In this document: in pieces, positions 9,546 through 17,953 of the stretch
How positions within the stretch are numbered: the stretch's first letter is position 1
Layout of the letters: the number at the start of each line of letters is the position of its first letter
Assembly (NCBI GenBank): GCA_029239875.1
Contig: JARBUD010000013.1
Span: forward strand, 1-64,000
DNA: 64,000 nucleotides
Origin: Xanthobacteraceae bacterium
Lineage (GTDB): Bacteria > Pseudomonadota > Alphaproteobacteria > Rhizobiales > Xanthobacteraceae
Reading direction: 5' to 3'
Translations under genes and position numbers: made by a program
The notes under the pieces: generated by a model
Database searches by the model: none
The model's input: only the letters and a program-made list of their open reading frames with translations
What the model was told of the DNA's origin: nothing

Positions 9546-9678
9546 CGATCGTTTCCGCGAGATAGGCGAAGCCGCCGTACCTTGCAAGCGTGACGCGCGG
9601 AGCGCTGGCGAAGGGGTTGCGCGCGCCTGCGGCTTCTGATCCTTATCGGCCTCCCGACAAGCAGCCGGAACGCCCGAG

Positions 9679-9915
9679 ATGGTCCCCTTCTTCATGCAGA
9701 TCAAATGTCACCTCGGCCGCTCCTACGAGGTGGCGAACGCCATCGCCGACGCCGAGATCGCCTCGGAGATCTACTCGACCGCCGGCGAGTTCGACCTGCT
9801 GGTGAAGTTCTACGTGCCTGATGACGCCGACATCGGCCATTTCGTCAACGAGAAGGTGCAGCTCTTCCCGGGCATCCAGGACACCCGCACCATCATCACC
9901 TTCAAGGCCTTCTGA
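9679..9915 (+). CDS. Stand-alone Lrp/AsnC ligand-binding (RAM) domain protein
   Basis: 78 residues matching only the C-terminal effector/oligomerisation domain of Lrp/AsnC regulators (GRSYEVANAIADAEIASEIYSTAGEFDLLVKFYV...TRTIITFKAF). It has no helix-turn-helix. Such proteins form alpha-beta sandwich oligomers and are thought to bind amino acids or similar small ligands; their targets are mostly unknown. A single gene, convergent with the EamA transporter and only 4 bp from its end. Met 1 or Met 6 could start it. Confidence 0.9.
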   Translation: MVPFFMQIKCHLGRSYEVANAIADAEIASEIYSTAGEFDLLVKFYVPDDADIGHFVNEKVQLFPGIQDTRTIITFKAF

Positions 9916-9919
9916 AGCC

Positions 9920-10840
9920 TCACGCTTCCGGCGCCCCGGGCGGCGGCGCGGGAATGTCCTCCCGCCGCGCGCCGGAACGGCGCTCGCGCCAGATCACATA
10001 CATGCCGGCGCCGATGACCACCGCCGCGCCGACGACGACCAGCACCGGCGGCACCTCGGCGAACAATATGAAGCCGAGCAGCAGCGACCACAGCATCGCC
10101 GAATAGGCGAAGGGCGCGACCACCGAGGCCGGCGCATAGCGGTAGCTCTCGGTGAGCAGGATCTGCCCGACGCCGCCGAGCAGGCCGATGGTCAGCAGCA
10201 GCGCCGCGTCGCCCGGCCCCGGAATCACCCAGCCCCAGCCGGCGGTGGCGAGGCCCGCCACCGCGCCCAGCGCCTGGAAATAGAACACGATGGCCGGCGT
10301 CGTCTCGGTCTCGGTGAGCCGCCTCACCTGGATCATCGCCCCGGCCGTGAAGCCGGCGGCGATCAGCGCCAGGACGGCGCCGAGCACATGGTCGGTGGTG
10401 TCGAACTCGCCCGACATGTGCGGCCATAGCATCAGCACCACGCCGCACAGGCCGACCGCCACCGCCGCCCAGCGATAGGTCTGCACATGCTCGCGCAGCA
10501 CCAGCGCCGCCAGCACCACGGTGAGCAGCGGCGCGGTGAAGCTGATGGCCGTGGCGTCCGCCAGCGGTATCAGCGCCAGCGCCGCGAAGCCGAGGCTCAT
10601 CGAGGTGACGCCGATGGTGCCGCGCAGGATATGGCCGACCGGATGGGCGGTGCGCACCGCGGCGCTGATCTCGTTGCGCCAGGCCAGCATCGCCAGCAGC
10701 GGGAACAGGGCGAAGAACGAGCGCGAGAACACCACTTCGCCGGTCGGAACACGTTCCGAGACGATACGCACCAGCGCCTGCATGATGGTGAAGAGGAACG
10801 TCGCGCCGATCTGCAGCACGATGCCCTTGAGCGCGTTCAT
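9920..10840 (-). CDS. DMT superfamily transporter, two EamA domains
   Basis: An inner-membrane carrier of about 306 residues with ten predicted helices in two EamA repeats. The first ends near LREHVQTYRWAAVAVGLCGVVLML and the second near LFAEVPPVLVVVGAAVVIGAGMYVIW. The C-terminal tail is proline- and charge-rich and cytosolic. I use ATG 10840, which has CCAAGG upstream. The track's GTG at 10858 has no SD. Substrate unknown; the family exports metabolites and amino acids. Monocistronic by spacing. Confidence 0.88.
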   Translation of the reverse strand: MNALKGIVLQIGATFLFTIMQALVRIVSERVPTGEVVFSRSFFALFPLLAMLAWRNEISAAVRTAHPVGHILRGTIGVTSMSLGFAALALIPLADATAISFTAPLLTVVLAALVLREHVQTYRWAAVAVGLCGVVLMLWPHMSGEFDTTDHVLGAVLALIAAGFTAGAMIQVRRLTETETTPAIVFYFQALGAVAGLATAGWGWVIPGPGDAALLLTIGLLGGVGQILLTESYRYAPASVVAPFAYSAMLWSLLLGFILFAEVPPVLVVVGAAVVIGAGMYVIWRERRSGARREDIPAPPPGAPEA

Positions 10841-10906
10841 GATGGCGCCTTGGAGCACGAGTCCCGGCCGGCTCGCAAGCGCGAAACGCTGGTGTTTCAG
10901 GCTTTC

Positions 10907-11611
10907 TCAGGGAAAGGGATCGCCCCCGGCCAGCGCGATGCCGCCGAACACCGCTGCGACCGCGGCGACGAGGCAGGCGAGCGCCCGCGCGACCGAGCCC
11001 GGCGTCGCCGGTGCCACGTCCGCAAAGGTACCCCCCGGCTTGCGGCCGCTGATCATGGCGCGGATCAGATTGTCCCGGCCGAACAGCGAATAGGCGAGGC
11101 TCACCAATACATGCAGGCCGATCAGCGCCAGCAGGACCACATAGATCCGCTGGTGCCAGGCCGAGGCGGCGGAGATGGTCTCGTCGCTCGCCACCGGCGT
11201 CATCGGCCCGTAGACGATGATGTCGTCGGTGGAGAACAGGCCGGTGAGCGCCTGCGCAGCCACGAGCGCCAGCAGCGCAACCGTCCCCCAGCCGCCGAGC
11301 GGACTATGGCCGAGGAAATGCTGCGGCCGGCCGCGCAGCAGGCTCGTCACATAGGAGACGGCGGTGCGGGGCCCGTACAGGAATCCGGCAAAGCGTGCGG
11401 TCGAGCCGCCGACGAAGCCCCACAGCAGGCGGAACACCAGCACCACGAGGATGGCGAGCCCATTCCACTGGTGCCAGACGAGGCCGACATCGCCGAAATA
11501 GTTGCTGGCGAAGGCGAGCCCGACCAGCATGGCGAGCAGCCATTTGGCGATGCGCGTCGGCAGGTCCCACGCCAGCACGCCGGCCGGCGCGGGAGAATCG
11601 GTCGCGCTCAC
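10907..11611 (-). CDS. Cytochrome b561-type membrane protein
   Basis: A di-haem cytochrome b of about 234 residues with four or five membrane helices. Histidines fall where the family places haem ligands: in or near AKWLLAMLVGLAFASN...VWHQWNGLAILV and SAWHQRIYVVLLALIGLHVLVSLAY. It begins with GTG at 11611, one base after the stop of the cytochrome c' gene, so the two are coupled. Such pairs pass electrons between quinol and a periplasmic c-type cytochrome. The exact donor and acceptor are unknown. Confidence 0.87.
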   Translation of the reverse strand: MSATDSPAPAGVLAWDLPTRIAKWLLAMLVGLAFASNYFGDVGLVWHQWNGLAILVVLVFRLLWGFVGGSTARFAGFLYGPRTAVSYVTSLLRGRPQHFLGHSPLGGWGTVALLALVAAQALTGLFSTDDIIVYGPMTPVASDETISAASAWHQRIYVVLLALIGLHVLVSLAYSLFGRDNLIRAMISGRKPGGTFADVAPATPGSVARALACLVAAVAAVFGGIALAGGDPFP

Positions 11612-11612
11612 C

Positions 11613-12062
11613 TCAGCTCTTCTTCAGCCGGTAGGTGTCGTGGCAGGCGCCGCAGTTGCGCACCACTGCCGGGAAATTCGCCTTGAAGGTTGCCTCGTCG
11701 GTGATGGCGGCACGGGCGGCGGCAGCGGCGGCGCCGAACTTGGCGAAGTGCGCGTCGAAATCGGACTTGTCCTGCCAGATCGTCGCCAGCGCCTCGGTGT
11801 CGGCGCCGGGGCCGGAGCCCTCGGGAAACAGGGTCGGCAGCACCTTGGCATTCTTGACATAGGTGTCGAGCGCCGTCTGCACGGTGGCGAGGTCGAAGGG
11901 GACGGAGCCGCGCAGCATGCCGCCGACCGGACGGGTCGCCGTGCCGAACTCCTTCAGGAGGGTCTGGCGCTCCTTGACGACATCGGACTGCGCGAGAACG
12001 GCGGTAGCCGCGACGGCGGCGAACGAGGCGGCGGCAACGGCAACCGCCAGGCGACGAACCAT
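11613..12062 (-). CDS. Cytochrome c' family protein (class II c-type cytochrome)
   Basis: A periplasmic monohaem cytochrome of 149 residues. A cleavable signal peptide (RRLAVAVAAASFAAVAATAVLAQ) is followed by a four-helix bundle with the haem motif CGACH at the extreme C-terminus, the hallmark of class II cytochromes. ATG 12062 has GGAGAG upstream and gives the signal peptide its proper start; the track ORF is 72 codons too long. It is the first gene of a two-gene operon with the b-type cytochrome. Class II members bind NO or CO or carry electrons. The function here is not resolved. Confidence 0.93.
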   Translation of the reverse strand: MVRRLAVAVAAASFAAVAATAVLAQSDVVKERQTLLKEFGTATRPVGGMLRGSVPFDLATVQTALDTYVKNAKVLPTLFPEGSGPGADTEALATIWQDKSDFDAHFAKFGAAAAAARAAITDEATFKANFPAVVRNCGACHDTYRLKKS

Positions 12063-12292
12063 GAAATACTCTCCACATGACGTGCTGCGACGCAACACAC
12101 CGGGCCACCTTATTGGCGCTCCAAACAATGACAACCGCCCGCGACCGCCGTTCGCGCTCTCGTGAAGCGCGGCGGCGGCGCGGCATAAAAAATACCTACT
12201 GGCTCTTGCGGATCGTGGTTTTCCCGATTTCCATTGGTGCCGAGTGACCTTACGTAAAAAATCATAACCCGCCCCCACGGAGAGAAGCGCCT
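12063..12292. promoter_or_regulatory. Divergent promoter region cytochrome c' / Usp
   Basis: 230 bp without a gene. It contains A-rich patches (CATAAAAAATACC near 12183, TTACGTAAAAAATCATAA near 12249), the latter close to the Usp start. I do not find an FNR/FixK palindrome (TTGAT-N4-ATCAA) here. Confidence 0.4.
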
Positions 12293-13108
12293 ATGTCCAT
12301 CCGCACCGTCCTGCTGCATGCCGCTCCCGATTCGGGTTTCAGCGACCGCCTCGCCTTCGCCGTGGCGCTGGCCCGCCAGTCCGGCGCCGCGATCAAGGGG
12401 TTGTACACGCTCTATCCCGCCGGCGTGCCGCGGGTCGGCCGCGCTCTGTCGATCTACGTCAACGAGCTGGTGCGCGAGGCCAAGGAAAAGGAAGTCGCGC
12501 TGAAGGTGCAGTTCGAGCAGGCGACCGCCGCCGCGGGCCTTACGGCCAGCTGGGAGACGATCGAGGGTGAGGTCGCCTCCTCGCTGCGCGATGCCGTGGC
12601 CTTCGCCGACATCACCGTGGTCAGCGAGACCCCCTATGGCACGGTCGACGACCAGCTCGCCGCCACCCTGCCCGAGCATCTGGCGATGGCCTGCAACGGC
12701 CCGGTGGCGGTGGTGCCGACCGGCAAGCCGGTGCCGGCGCGCGTCGGCAAGGTGCTCATCGCCTGGAAGCCCTCGCGCGAGGCCGGCCACGCCGTGCGCT
12801 TCGCCCTGCCCGTGCTCGCCGCCGCCGACGAGGTCGAGGTGCTGACCGTCGAGGAGGGCGACGAGACCGTCGCCGATTCCGGCGCCAAGATCACGGCCTG
12901 GCTCGCCACCCACGGCGTCAACGCCCGTCACCGCCACGTCGCCGATGGCAATGCCGGCCGCGCCATCACCAACGAGGCGCAGAAGTTCGGCGCCGACCTC
13001 CTGGTGATGGGCGCCTACAGCCGCTCGCGCTTCGCCGAGATGATACTGGGCGGCGTCACCGCCTCGCTGCTGGTCGATCCGCCGGTGCCGCTGCTCATCG
13101 CCCACTGA
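12293..13108 (+). CDS. Universal stress protein, tandem Usp domains
   Basis: 271 residues holding two Usp domains in one chain. The first (1-140) is divergent. The second (about 150-271) ends with the nucleotide-binding type G-A-Y-S-R-S-R-F-A-E-M-I-L-G-G motif and a closing VPLLIAH strand. Double Usp proteins are cytosolic stress factors in many alphaproteobacteria, often induced by oxygen limitation or growth arrest. GGAGAG precedes the ATG. Monocistronic, followed by a long GNRA-capped hairpin. No direct evidence for its trigger is visible. Confidence 0.93.
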   Translation: MSIRTVLLHAAPDSGFSDRLAFAVALARQSGAAIKGLYTLYPAGVPRVGRALSIYVNELVREAKEKEVALKVQFEQATAAAGLTASWETIEGEVASSLRDAVAFADITVVSETPYGTVDDQLAATLPEHLAMACNGPVAVVPTGKPVPARVGKVLIAWKPSREAGHAVRFALPVLAAADEVEVLTVEEGDETVADSGAKITAWLATHGVNARHRHVADGNAGRAITNEAQKFGADLLVMGAYSRSRFAEMILGGVTASLLVDPPVPLLIAH

Positions 13109-13137
13109 GCCGGCGACCGAACCAATCGTCTTGCGGG

Positions 13138-13169
13138 ATGCCGTCGGTCCGGGAACGGGCCGGCGGCAT
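13138..13169 (+). terminator. Long hairpin after the Usp gene
   Basis: ATGCCGTCGGTCCG pairs with CGGGCCGGCGGCAT over 14 bp (two G-U wobbles) with the tetraloop GGAA. The T-tract is poor, so termination efficiency is uncertain. Confidence 0.5.
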
Positions 13170-13261
13170 TGTCGTTCAGCGGTTTCGGGTTGCACGGGAG
13201 GGACAGGCGGCATAGCTGTGCCGGGCGAAGGTCAGCATGACTGGCCTGTCAGGAGTGCCGG

Positions 13262-13858
13262 GTGTCCGACCAGTTGCTGCCGCTGTTCCTGTTCGCCGTC
13301 GCCGGATCGATCACGCCGGGCCCCAACAACATGATCTCGGCCGGCTCGGGCGCCGCCTTCGGCTTCCGCCGCACCCTGCCGCAGATCTGGGGCGTGACCT
13401 TCGGCTTCTTCGTCATGCTGATGGCGATCGGCATGGGGCTGGGGACGCTGTTCATGGCGATCCCCTACATGCACGAGACGCTGAAATTCGTCGGCTCGGC
13501 CTATCTGCTCTTCCTCGCCTGGAAGATCGCCAATGCCGACGGGCCGGGCGGCGGCACGGCCGTCGAGCGGCCGATGACGCTGCTTCAGTCGGCGCTGTTC
13601 CAGTGGGTGAACCCCAAGGGCTGGGCCTTCGCCCTCAGCCTGATCCCCGCCTTCACCACGGTCGGCGGCGAGCATCTCTTCGCCGAGGTGCTGGTGCTCG
13701 GCCTGGTCACGGGAATGGTGACGTTTCCCTCGCTGTGCCTGTGGGCCGGCTTCGGAGTGTTGCTCGCGCGCTTCATGTCGTCGCCACGACAGCGACGCTG
13801 GGTCAACTATGCGATGGCGGCACTGGTGGCGGGCAGCGTCTTGATGCTATTTCTGTGA
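13262..13858 (+). CDS. LysE family amino-acid exporter
   Basis: 198 residues, six membrane helices. The LysE/RhtB signature is visible in the first helix (FAVAGSITPGPNNMISAGSGAAFGF) and the WVNPKGWAFALSLI segment in the middle. It exports amino acids or related compounds; the substrate cannot be told. GTG start at 13262. No partner gene or regulator lies next to it; the LysG-type regulator usual for lysE is absent. Confidence 0.92.
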   Translation: MSDQLLPLFLFAVAGSITPGPNNMISAGSGAAFGFRRTLPQIWGVTFGFFVMLMAIGMGLGTLFMAIPYMHETLKFVGSAYLLFLAWKIANADGPGGGTAVERPMTLLQSALFQWVNPKGWAFALSLIPAFTTVGGEHLFAEVLVLGLVTGMVTFPSLCLWAGFGVLLARFMSSPRQRRWVNYAMAALVAGSVLMLFL

Positions 13859-13876
13859 ACGCTGCGATGCAGCATC

Positions 13877-13894
13877 CCGTCATAAAAGCGTGAT
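13877..13894 (+). promoter_or_regulatory. Possible PHO box before the phosphoesterase-glycosyltransferase pair
   Basis: CCGTCATAAAAGCGTGAT matches 14 of 18 positions of the PhoB consensus CTGTCATAWAWCTGTCAY and has the right 11-bp repeat and AT-rich spacer. TTATGT lies about 12 bp downstream as a possible -10. Confidence 0.35.
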
Positions 13895-13968
13895 GCGAGT
13901 CGGGCTTATGTGCCTGCATGAATCGAACGCTGAACCCATTCGAGGGCTTGACCGAGGAGGCTTCCGAG

Positions 13969-14778
13969 GTGAGCGACGCGCCCGAGGGCCATCGTTATCG
14001 CAGCCTGTTCCTGTCGGACGTCCACCTCGGCACCAAGGGCTGCCAGGCGGACCTCCTGCTCGATTTCCTCCGCTATCACGAAGCGGACACCATCTATCTC
14101 GTCGGGGACATCGTCGACGGGTGGCGCCTGCGGGCCGGCTGGTACTGGCCGCAGACACATAACGACGTGGTGCAGAAGCTGCTGCGCAAGGGCCGCAAGG
14201 GCGCGCGCATCGTCTACCTGCCCGGCAACCACGACGAGTTCCTGCGCGACTATTACGGCAACCACTTCGGCGGCATCGAGGTGATGGAGACGGCGATCCA
14301 CGAAGCCGCCGACGGCCGGCGTTACCTCGTCATCCATGGCGACGTGTTCGACGTCGTGGTGCGCCACGCCAAATGGCTCGCCTTCCTCGGCGACGGCGCC
14401 TACACCTCCGCGCTCGGCATCAACACCTATCTCAACTGGGTGCGGCGCAAGCTCGGCTTCCCCTACTGGTCGCTGAGCCAGTGGGCCAAGCTGAAGGTGA
14501 AGAACGCGGTCAACTTCATCGGCCGCTTCGAGGAGGCCGTGGCCACCGAGGCGCGGCGCCACAAGGTGGACGGCGTGATCTGCGGCCATATCCACCACGC
14601 CACCATGCATGGTAATTTCGGCGTCGATTACATCAACTGCGGCGACTGGGTCGAAAGCTGCACGGCGATCGTCGAGCACGAAGACGGCCGCTTCGAGCTG
14701 ATCGACTGGGCCCGCACCACCCGGGCGCGGGTGAACGCCCCGCTGCTGCTCGAACAACGGCCGAAGGTCGCCGCCTGA
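13969..14778 (+). CDS. LpxH-like metallophosphoesterase (UDP-2,3-diacylglucosamine diphosphatase family)
   Basis: A calcineurin-type phosphoesterase with all five metal motifs in order: SDVHLGT, GDIVDGW, GNHDEF, HGDVFD and GHIHHAT. About 269 residues from GTG 13969, chosen because GAGGAGG lies 8 nt upstream; ATG 13918 would add 17 residues. The family is annotated as the lipid A diphosphatase LpxH. However, many Hyphomicrobiales use LpxI for that step, and this gene is coupled (1-bp gap) to a glycolipid-type glycosyltransferase. It may therefore serve membrane-lipid turnover instead. Peripheral inner-membrane location expected. Confidence 0.85.
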   Translation: MSDAPEGHRYRSLFLSDVHLGTKGCQADLLLDFLRYHEADTIYLVGDIVDGWRLRAGWYWPQTHNDVVQKLLRKGRKGARIVYLPGNHDEFLRDYYGNHFGGIEVMETAIHEAADGRRYLVIHGDVFDVVVRHAKWLAFLGDGAYTSALGINTYLNWVRRKLGFPYWSLSQWAKLKVKNAVNFIGRFEEAVATEARRHKVDGVICGHIHHATMHGNFGVDYINCGDWVESCTAIVEHEDGRFELIDWARTTRARVNAPLLLEQRPKVAA

Positions 14779-14779
14779 C

Positions 14780-15835
14780 ATGCGCATACTGATCGCGACG
14801 GACGCCTGGCTGCCGCAGGTGAACGGCGTCGTGCGCTCGTTGCAGAGTACCGTCGCCGAAGCAGAAAAGCTCGGCGCCCGGATCGACCTGCTGACGCCTG
14901 CCGACTTCCGCACCGTGCCGATGCCGACCTATCCGGAGATCCGCCTCGCCCTCGCCACACCGTCCCGCGTGGCGAAGCGCATGGACCAGATCGGCGCGCA
15001 TTTTGTGCACATCGCCACCGAGGGGCCGATCGGCCTGATGGCGCGCCGCGTCTGCCTCAACCGCGGCCACAGCTTCTCGACCAGCTACCACACGCGCTTC
15101 CCGGAATATCTGTCGGCCCGCGCTCCCGTGCCGGAGCGGCTTTCCTATGCCTGGCTGCGCCGCTTCCACAATGCCGGCGCCGGCGTGATGGTGTCGACCC
15201 CGACGCTGGAGGCCGAGCTGCGCTCGCGCGGCTTCCGCAACATCATGCGCTGGTCGCGCGGCGTCGACGCCGAGCTGTTCCGCCCTCGCCCCGTCGAGGA
15301 GCTCGACGCCTTCGTGGCCGCGCTGCCGCGCCCGATCTTCCTGTCGGTCGGCCGCGTCGCGGTGGAAAAGAACATCTCCGCCTTCCTCGATCTCGACCTG
15401 CCCGGCAGCAAGGTAGTGGTGGGCGAAGGCCCGGCGCGGCCTGAGCTGGAAGCAAAGCATCCCGAGGTGCATTTCCTCGGCCTGAAGGAAGGCGAGGCGC
15501 TCGCCCGCATCTATGCGGCGGCCGACGTCTTCGTCTTCCCGAGCCTGACCGACACTTTCGGCATCGTGCTGCTGGAGGCGCTGGCGAGCGGCGTGCCGGT
15601 CGCCGCCTTCCCCGTCACCGGGCCGAAGGACGTGCTCGGCGAGGCTCCGGCCGATGCTCCCGTCGGCGTGCTGGGCAACGATCTGCGCGAGGCCGCCCTC
15701 GCCGCGCTCGCCATCGACCGCAGGCGCGCCCGCGACTTCGCGCTGCGCTTCTCCTGGCGGGCCTGCACCGAGCAGTTCCTGCACAACATCGACGCCGCCG
15801 TCGCGCTGAGCCTGGCGACCGCTGCGGCGGGCTGA
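14780..15835 (+). CDS. GT4-type glycosyltransferase, likely glycolipid-forming
   Basis: A GT-B fold retaining transferase of 351 residues. The N-terminal acceptor motif is QVNGVVRSL with SYHTRFPEYL. The C-terminal donor site is FPSLTDTFGIVLLEALASGVP with the EX7E pair. It resembles the group with SqdX, MgtA and the Agrobacterium glucuronosyl/glucosyl-diacylglycerol synthase, which make phosphorus-free membrane lipids under phosphate shortage. Translation is coupled to the LpxH-like gene. I infer a lipid substrate from family and context; sugar donor and acceptor are unproven. Confidence 0.85.
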   Translation: MRILIATDAWLPQVNGVVRSLQSTVAEAEKLGARIDLLTPADFRTVPMPTYPEIRLALATPSRVAKRMDQIGAHFVHIATEGPIGLMARRVCLNRGHSFSTSYHTRFPEYLSARAPVPERLSYAWLRRFHNAGAGVMVSTPTLEAELRSRGFRNIMRWSRGVDAELFRPRPVEELDAFVAALPRPIFLSVGRVAVEKNISAFLDLDLPGSKVVVGEGPARPELEAKHPEVHFLGLKEGEALARIYAAADVFVFPSLTDTFGIVLLEALASGVPVAAFPVTGPKDVLGEAPADAPVGVLGNDLREAALAALAIDRRRARDFALRFSWRACTEQFLHNIDAAVALSLATAAAG

Positions 15836-15869
15836 TCGGCAACTCAGTTCGGCTCGGCCCCCTCTCTCG

Positions 15870-15957
15870 CCCTCATGGCCGGGCTTGACCCGGCCACCCA
15901 GTGACCGGGCGCGCCCGGTCCCCCTGGGTCCGCGGGTCAAGCCCGCGGATGAGGGAA
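15870..15957. repeat. Family B paired palindrome, copy B1
   Basis: Two modules of type CCGGGCTTGACCCGG, inverted to each other (about 15870-15900 and 15924-15957), with the palindrome GACCGGGCGCGCCCGGTC between them. It fills most of the 195-bp gap between convergent genes. No gene seen. Confidence 0.85.
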
Positions 15958-16030
15958 GTGGAAATACGGGTCAGGCTCTCAGGATGACGCAGTCATCGAG
16001 AGCCACAGGCAGGCCGATCAAGTGGCCGCG

Positions 16031-17020
16031 TTACGCCGCCGCGAGGCAGCGGGCGAAGAGTTCGCCGTCGACATTGCCGCCGGAGAGCACGATGGCGGCG
16101 ACCTTGCCCTTGAGGTCGAGCTTGCCGGCGAGCACGGCGGCGAGCGCCACGGCTCCGCCCGGCTCAACCACGATCTTCAGCTCCTCGAAGGCGAAGGCGA
16201 CGGCGCGCGCCACCTCCTCGTCGGTGGCGGAGACGCCTTCACCGACGATGCGCGAGGAGATCTCGAAGGTCAGCCGGCCCGGCGTCGCCGCCAGCAGCGC
16301 GTCGCAGATCGAGCCGCTGACGCGCTCATTGCGCTCGCGCCCGCCGGAACGGAAGGAGCGCGCATGGTCGTCGAAGCCGGCCGGTTCGGCCGTCATCACC
16401 CGCGCCTCGGGGAAACGGTGTTTCACCGCCAGCGCGATGCCCGAGACGAGCCCGCCGCCGGAAGCGTTCGCCACCACCACGTCGGGGGCGAGGCCGCGGG
16501 TGGAAAAATCCTCGGCGATCTCCAGCCCCACCGTCCCCTGCCCGGCGATGATGTAGAAGTCGTCATAGGGCGGCACGAACACCGCGCCGCGCTCCGCCGC
16601 AATGCTGCCGGCGATGGCGTCGCGGTCGTCATGCTCGCGATCGTACTGCACCACCTCGCCGCCGAAGGCGATGGTGCGGTTGCGCTTCATCGCCGGTGCG
16701 TCCTTCGGCATGACGATGACCGAGCGCATGCCCATCAGCGCCGCCGCCGCCGCCACGCCCTGCGCATGGTTGCCCGACGAGCACGCCACCACGCCGCCGG
16801 CGCGCTGGTCCTCGGGGATGCGCGAGATGCGGTTATAGGCGCCGCGGAACTTGAACGAGCCGGTGCGCTGCAGCGGCTCGGGCTTGAGGAAGATGCGCCC
16901 GCCGGTGATCTCGTCCAGCCTCTGGTTGGAGATCAGCGGGGTGCGCACGGCAACGCCGGCGAGCCGCTCGGCCGCCGATTGCACGTCGTCGATAGTGGGA
17001 AGGGCGTTGCTCTGCATCAT
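16031..17020 (-). CDS. PLP-dependent threonine/serine dehydratase family protein
   Basis: A fold-type II PLP enzyme of 329 residues. The Schiff-base lysine is in TGSFKFRGA, the substrate loop is SSGNHAQGVA, the phosphate-binding glycine loop is SGGGLVSG, and the closing SGGNVD is present. It lacks the ACT domain of biosynthetic IlvA, which fits catabolic threonine dehydratase, serine racemase or threo-3-hydroxyaspartate ammonia-lyase. The C-terminal SGGNVD resembles the last two groups. Divergent from an XRE-cupin regulator, which probably controls it. Two adjacent Met codons could start it. Confidence 0.88.
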   Translation of the reverse strand: MMQSNALPTIDDVQSAAERLAGVAVRTPLISNQRLDEITGGRIFLKPEPLQRTGSFKFRGAYNRISRIPEDQRAGGVVACSSGNHAQGVAAAAALMGMRSVIVMPKDAPAMKRNRTIAFGGEVVQYDREHDDRDAIAGSIAAERGAVFVPPYDDFYIIAGQGTVGLEIAEDFSTRGLAPDVVVANASGGGLVSGIALAVKHRFPEARVMTAEPAGFDDHARSFRSGGRERNERVSGSICDALLAATPGRLTFEISSRIVGEGVSATDEEVARAVAFAFEELKIVVEPGGAVALAAVLAGKLDLKGKVAAIVLSGGNVDGELFARCLAAA

Positions 17021-17156
17021 GGCGCGAGCTTAGTCGCGACATCGCGGCCGCGCACCTGAATTTGCCGTGCAACTTTGCACGACCGGCCCGCCGCGCTTGC
17101 GCCACCTGCCGGCCACGACCTAAATGAATGTCACCGCACGACAAACAGGAGCAGGC

Positions 17157-17777
17157 ATGTCGGGCCGCACGCGCAGTCTCGATCGGGGCGACATGGACGC
17201 CGGCGCTCAGGCCATCACCGGCCAGCTCGGGCGCACCATCCAGCGGCTGCGCAAGGCGTACAACCTCTCGCTCTCCGAACTGTCGGAGCAGTCGGGCGTC
17301 GCCAAGTCGATCATCAGCCAGATCGAGCGCAACGAGACCAACCCGACCCTCGCCACGGTCTGGCGGCTGTCGCAGGCCCTCGACATGTCGATCGACCGCT
17401 TCATGGCGGCCACCGACGACGAGCCCTTCGTCGAGCACCTTACCCGCGGCGACACGCCGATGCTGCTCTCCGAGGACGGCAAGTGCCGCCTGACCATCAC
17501 CGGCTGGATCAAGACGGTGGAATGGCTGCAATGGTTCGACTTCGTCGCCGAGCCGGGCGGCGAACTGGTCTCCGACGGCCACCAGCGCGGCTCGGTGGAG
17601 TGCCTCTCGGTGCTGTCGGGCGAATTGCAGGTCGAGTGCGGCGACGTCTTCGAGACCGCCCGCGCCGGCGAGACGCTGCGCTATCGCTGCGACCGCCGCC
17701 ACGTCATCCGCAACCTGGGTTCCGAGCCCGCGCACGCCACCATGGTGTGCCTGCTGAAGGCCGCCGTGCTGGATTGA
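17157..17777 (+). CDS. XRE family regulator with C-terminal cupin domain
   Basis: 206 residues. N-terminal helix-turn-helix (LGRTIQRLRKAYNLSLSELSEQSGVAKSIISQIERNETNPTLATVWRL) and a C-terminal cupin (SVECLSVLSGELQVECGDVFETARAGETLRY) that would sense a small ligand. This is the PuuR/SutR architecture, usually linked to amino-acid or polyamine catabolism. ATG 17157 is chosen because GGAGCAGG is just upstream; the track start is 11 codons earlier. Divergent from the PLP dehydratase, its likely target. Confidence 0.93.
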   Translation: MSGRTRSLDRGDMDAGAQAITGQLGRTIQRLRKAYNLSLSELSEQSGVAKSIISQIERNETNPTLATVWRLSQALDMSIDRFMAATDDEPFVEHLTRGDTPMLLSEDGKCRLTITGWIKTVEWLQWFDFVAEPGGELVSDGHQRGSVECLSVLSGELQVECGDVFETARAGETLRYRCDRRHVIRNLGSEPAHATMVCLLKAAVLD

Positions 17778-17846
17778 GCATCCCTGAACTGAAACGGGCG
17801 CCGCGAGGGCGCCCGTCCGTGATCGATCTTCGATCCCTCTCCTTCC

Positions 17847-17938
17847 CTCATCCCCGGGCTTGACCCGGGGACCCAGACTTTCCGCCGGTGTGTGGCCTTG
17901 GCCTCTGGGTGGCCGGGTCAAGCCCGGCCATGAGGGAG
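17847..17938. repeat. Family B paired palindrome, copy B2
   Basis: CCCCGGGCTTGACCCGGGG and GGCCGGGTCAAGCCCGGCC modules in inverted arrangement, about 35 bp apart. It lies between the convergent XRE gene and the phytase-like gene. The left module and its spacer reappear in reverse orientation at 30.93 kb. Confidence 0.85.
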
Positions 17939-17953
17939 AGCGGAGGAGACGGC

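Noticed and set aside
12063-12292. FNR/FixK box before the Usp or cytochrome c' gene
   Set aside because: Expected from function, but no TTGAT-N4-ATCAA palindrome is present in the gap.
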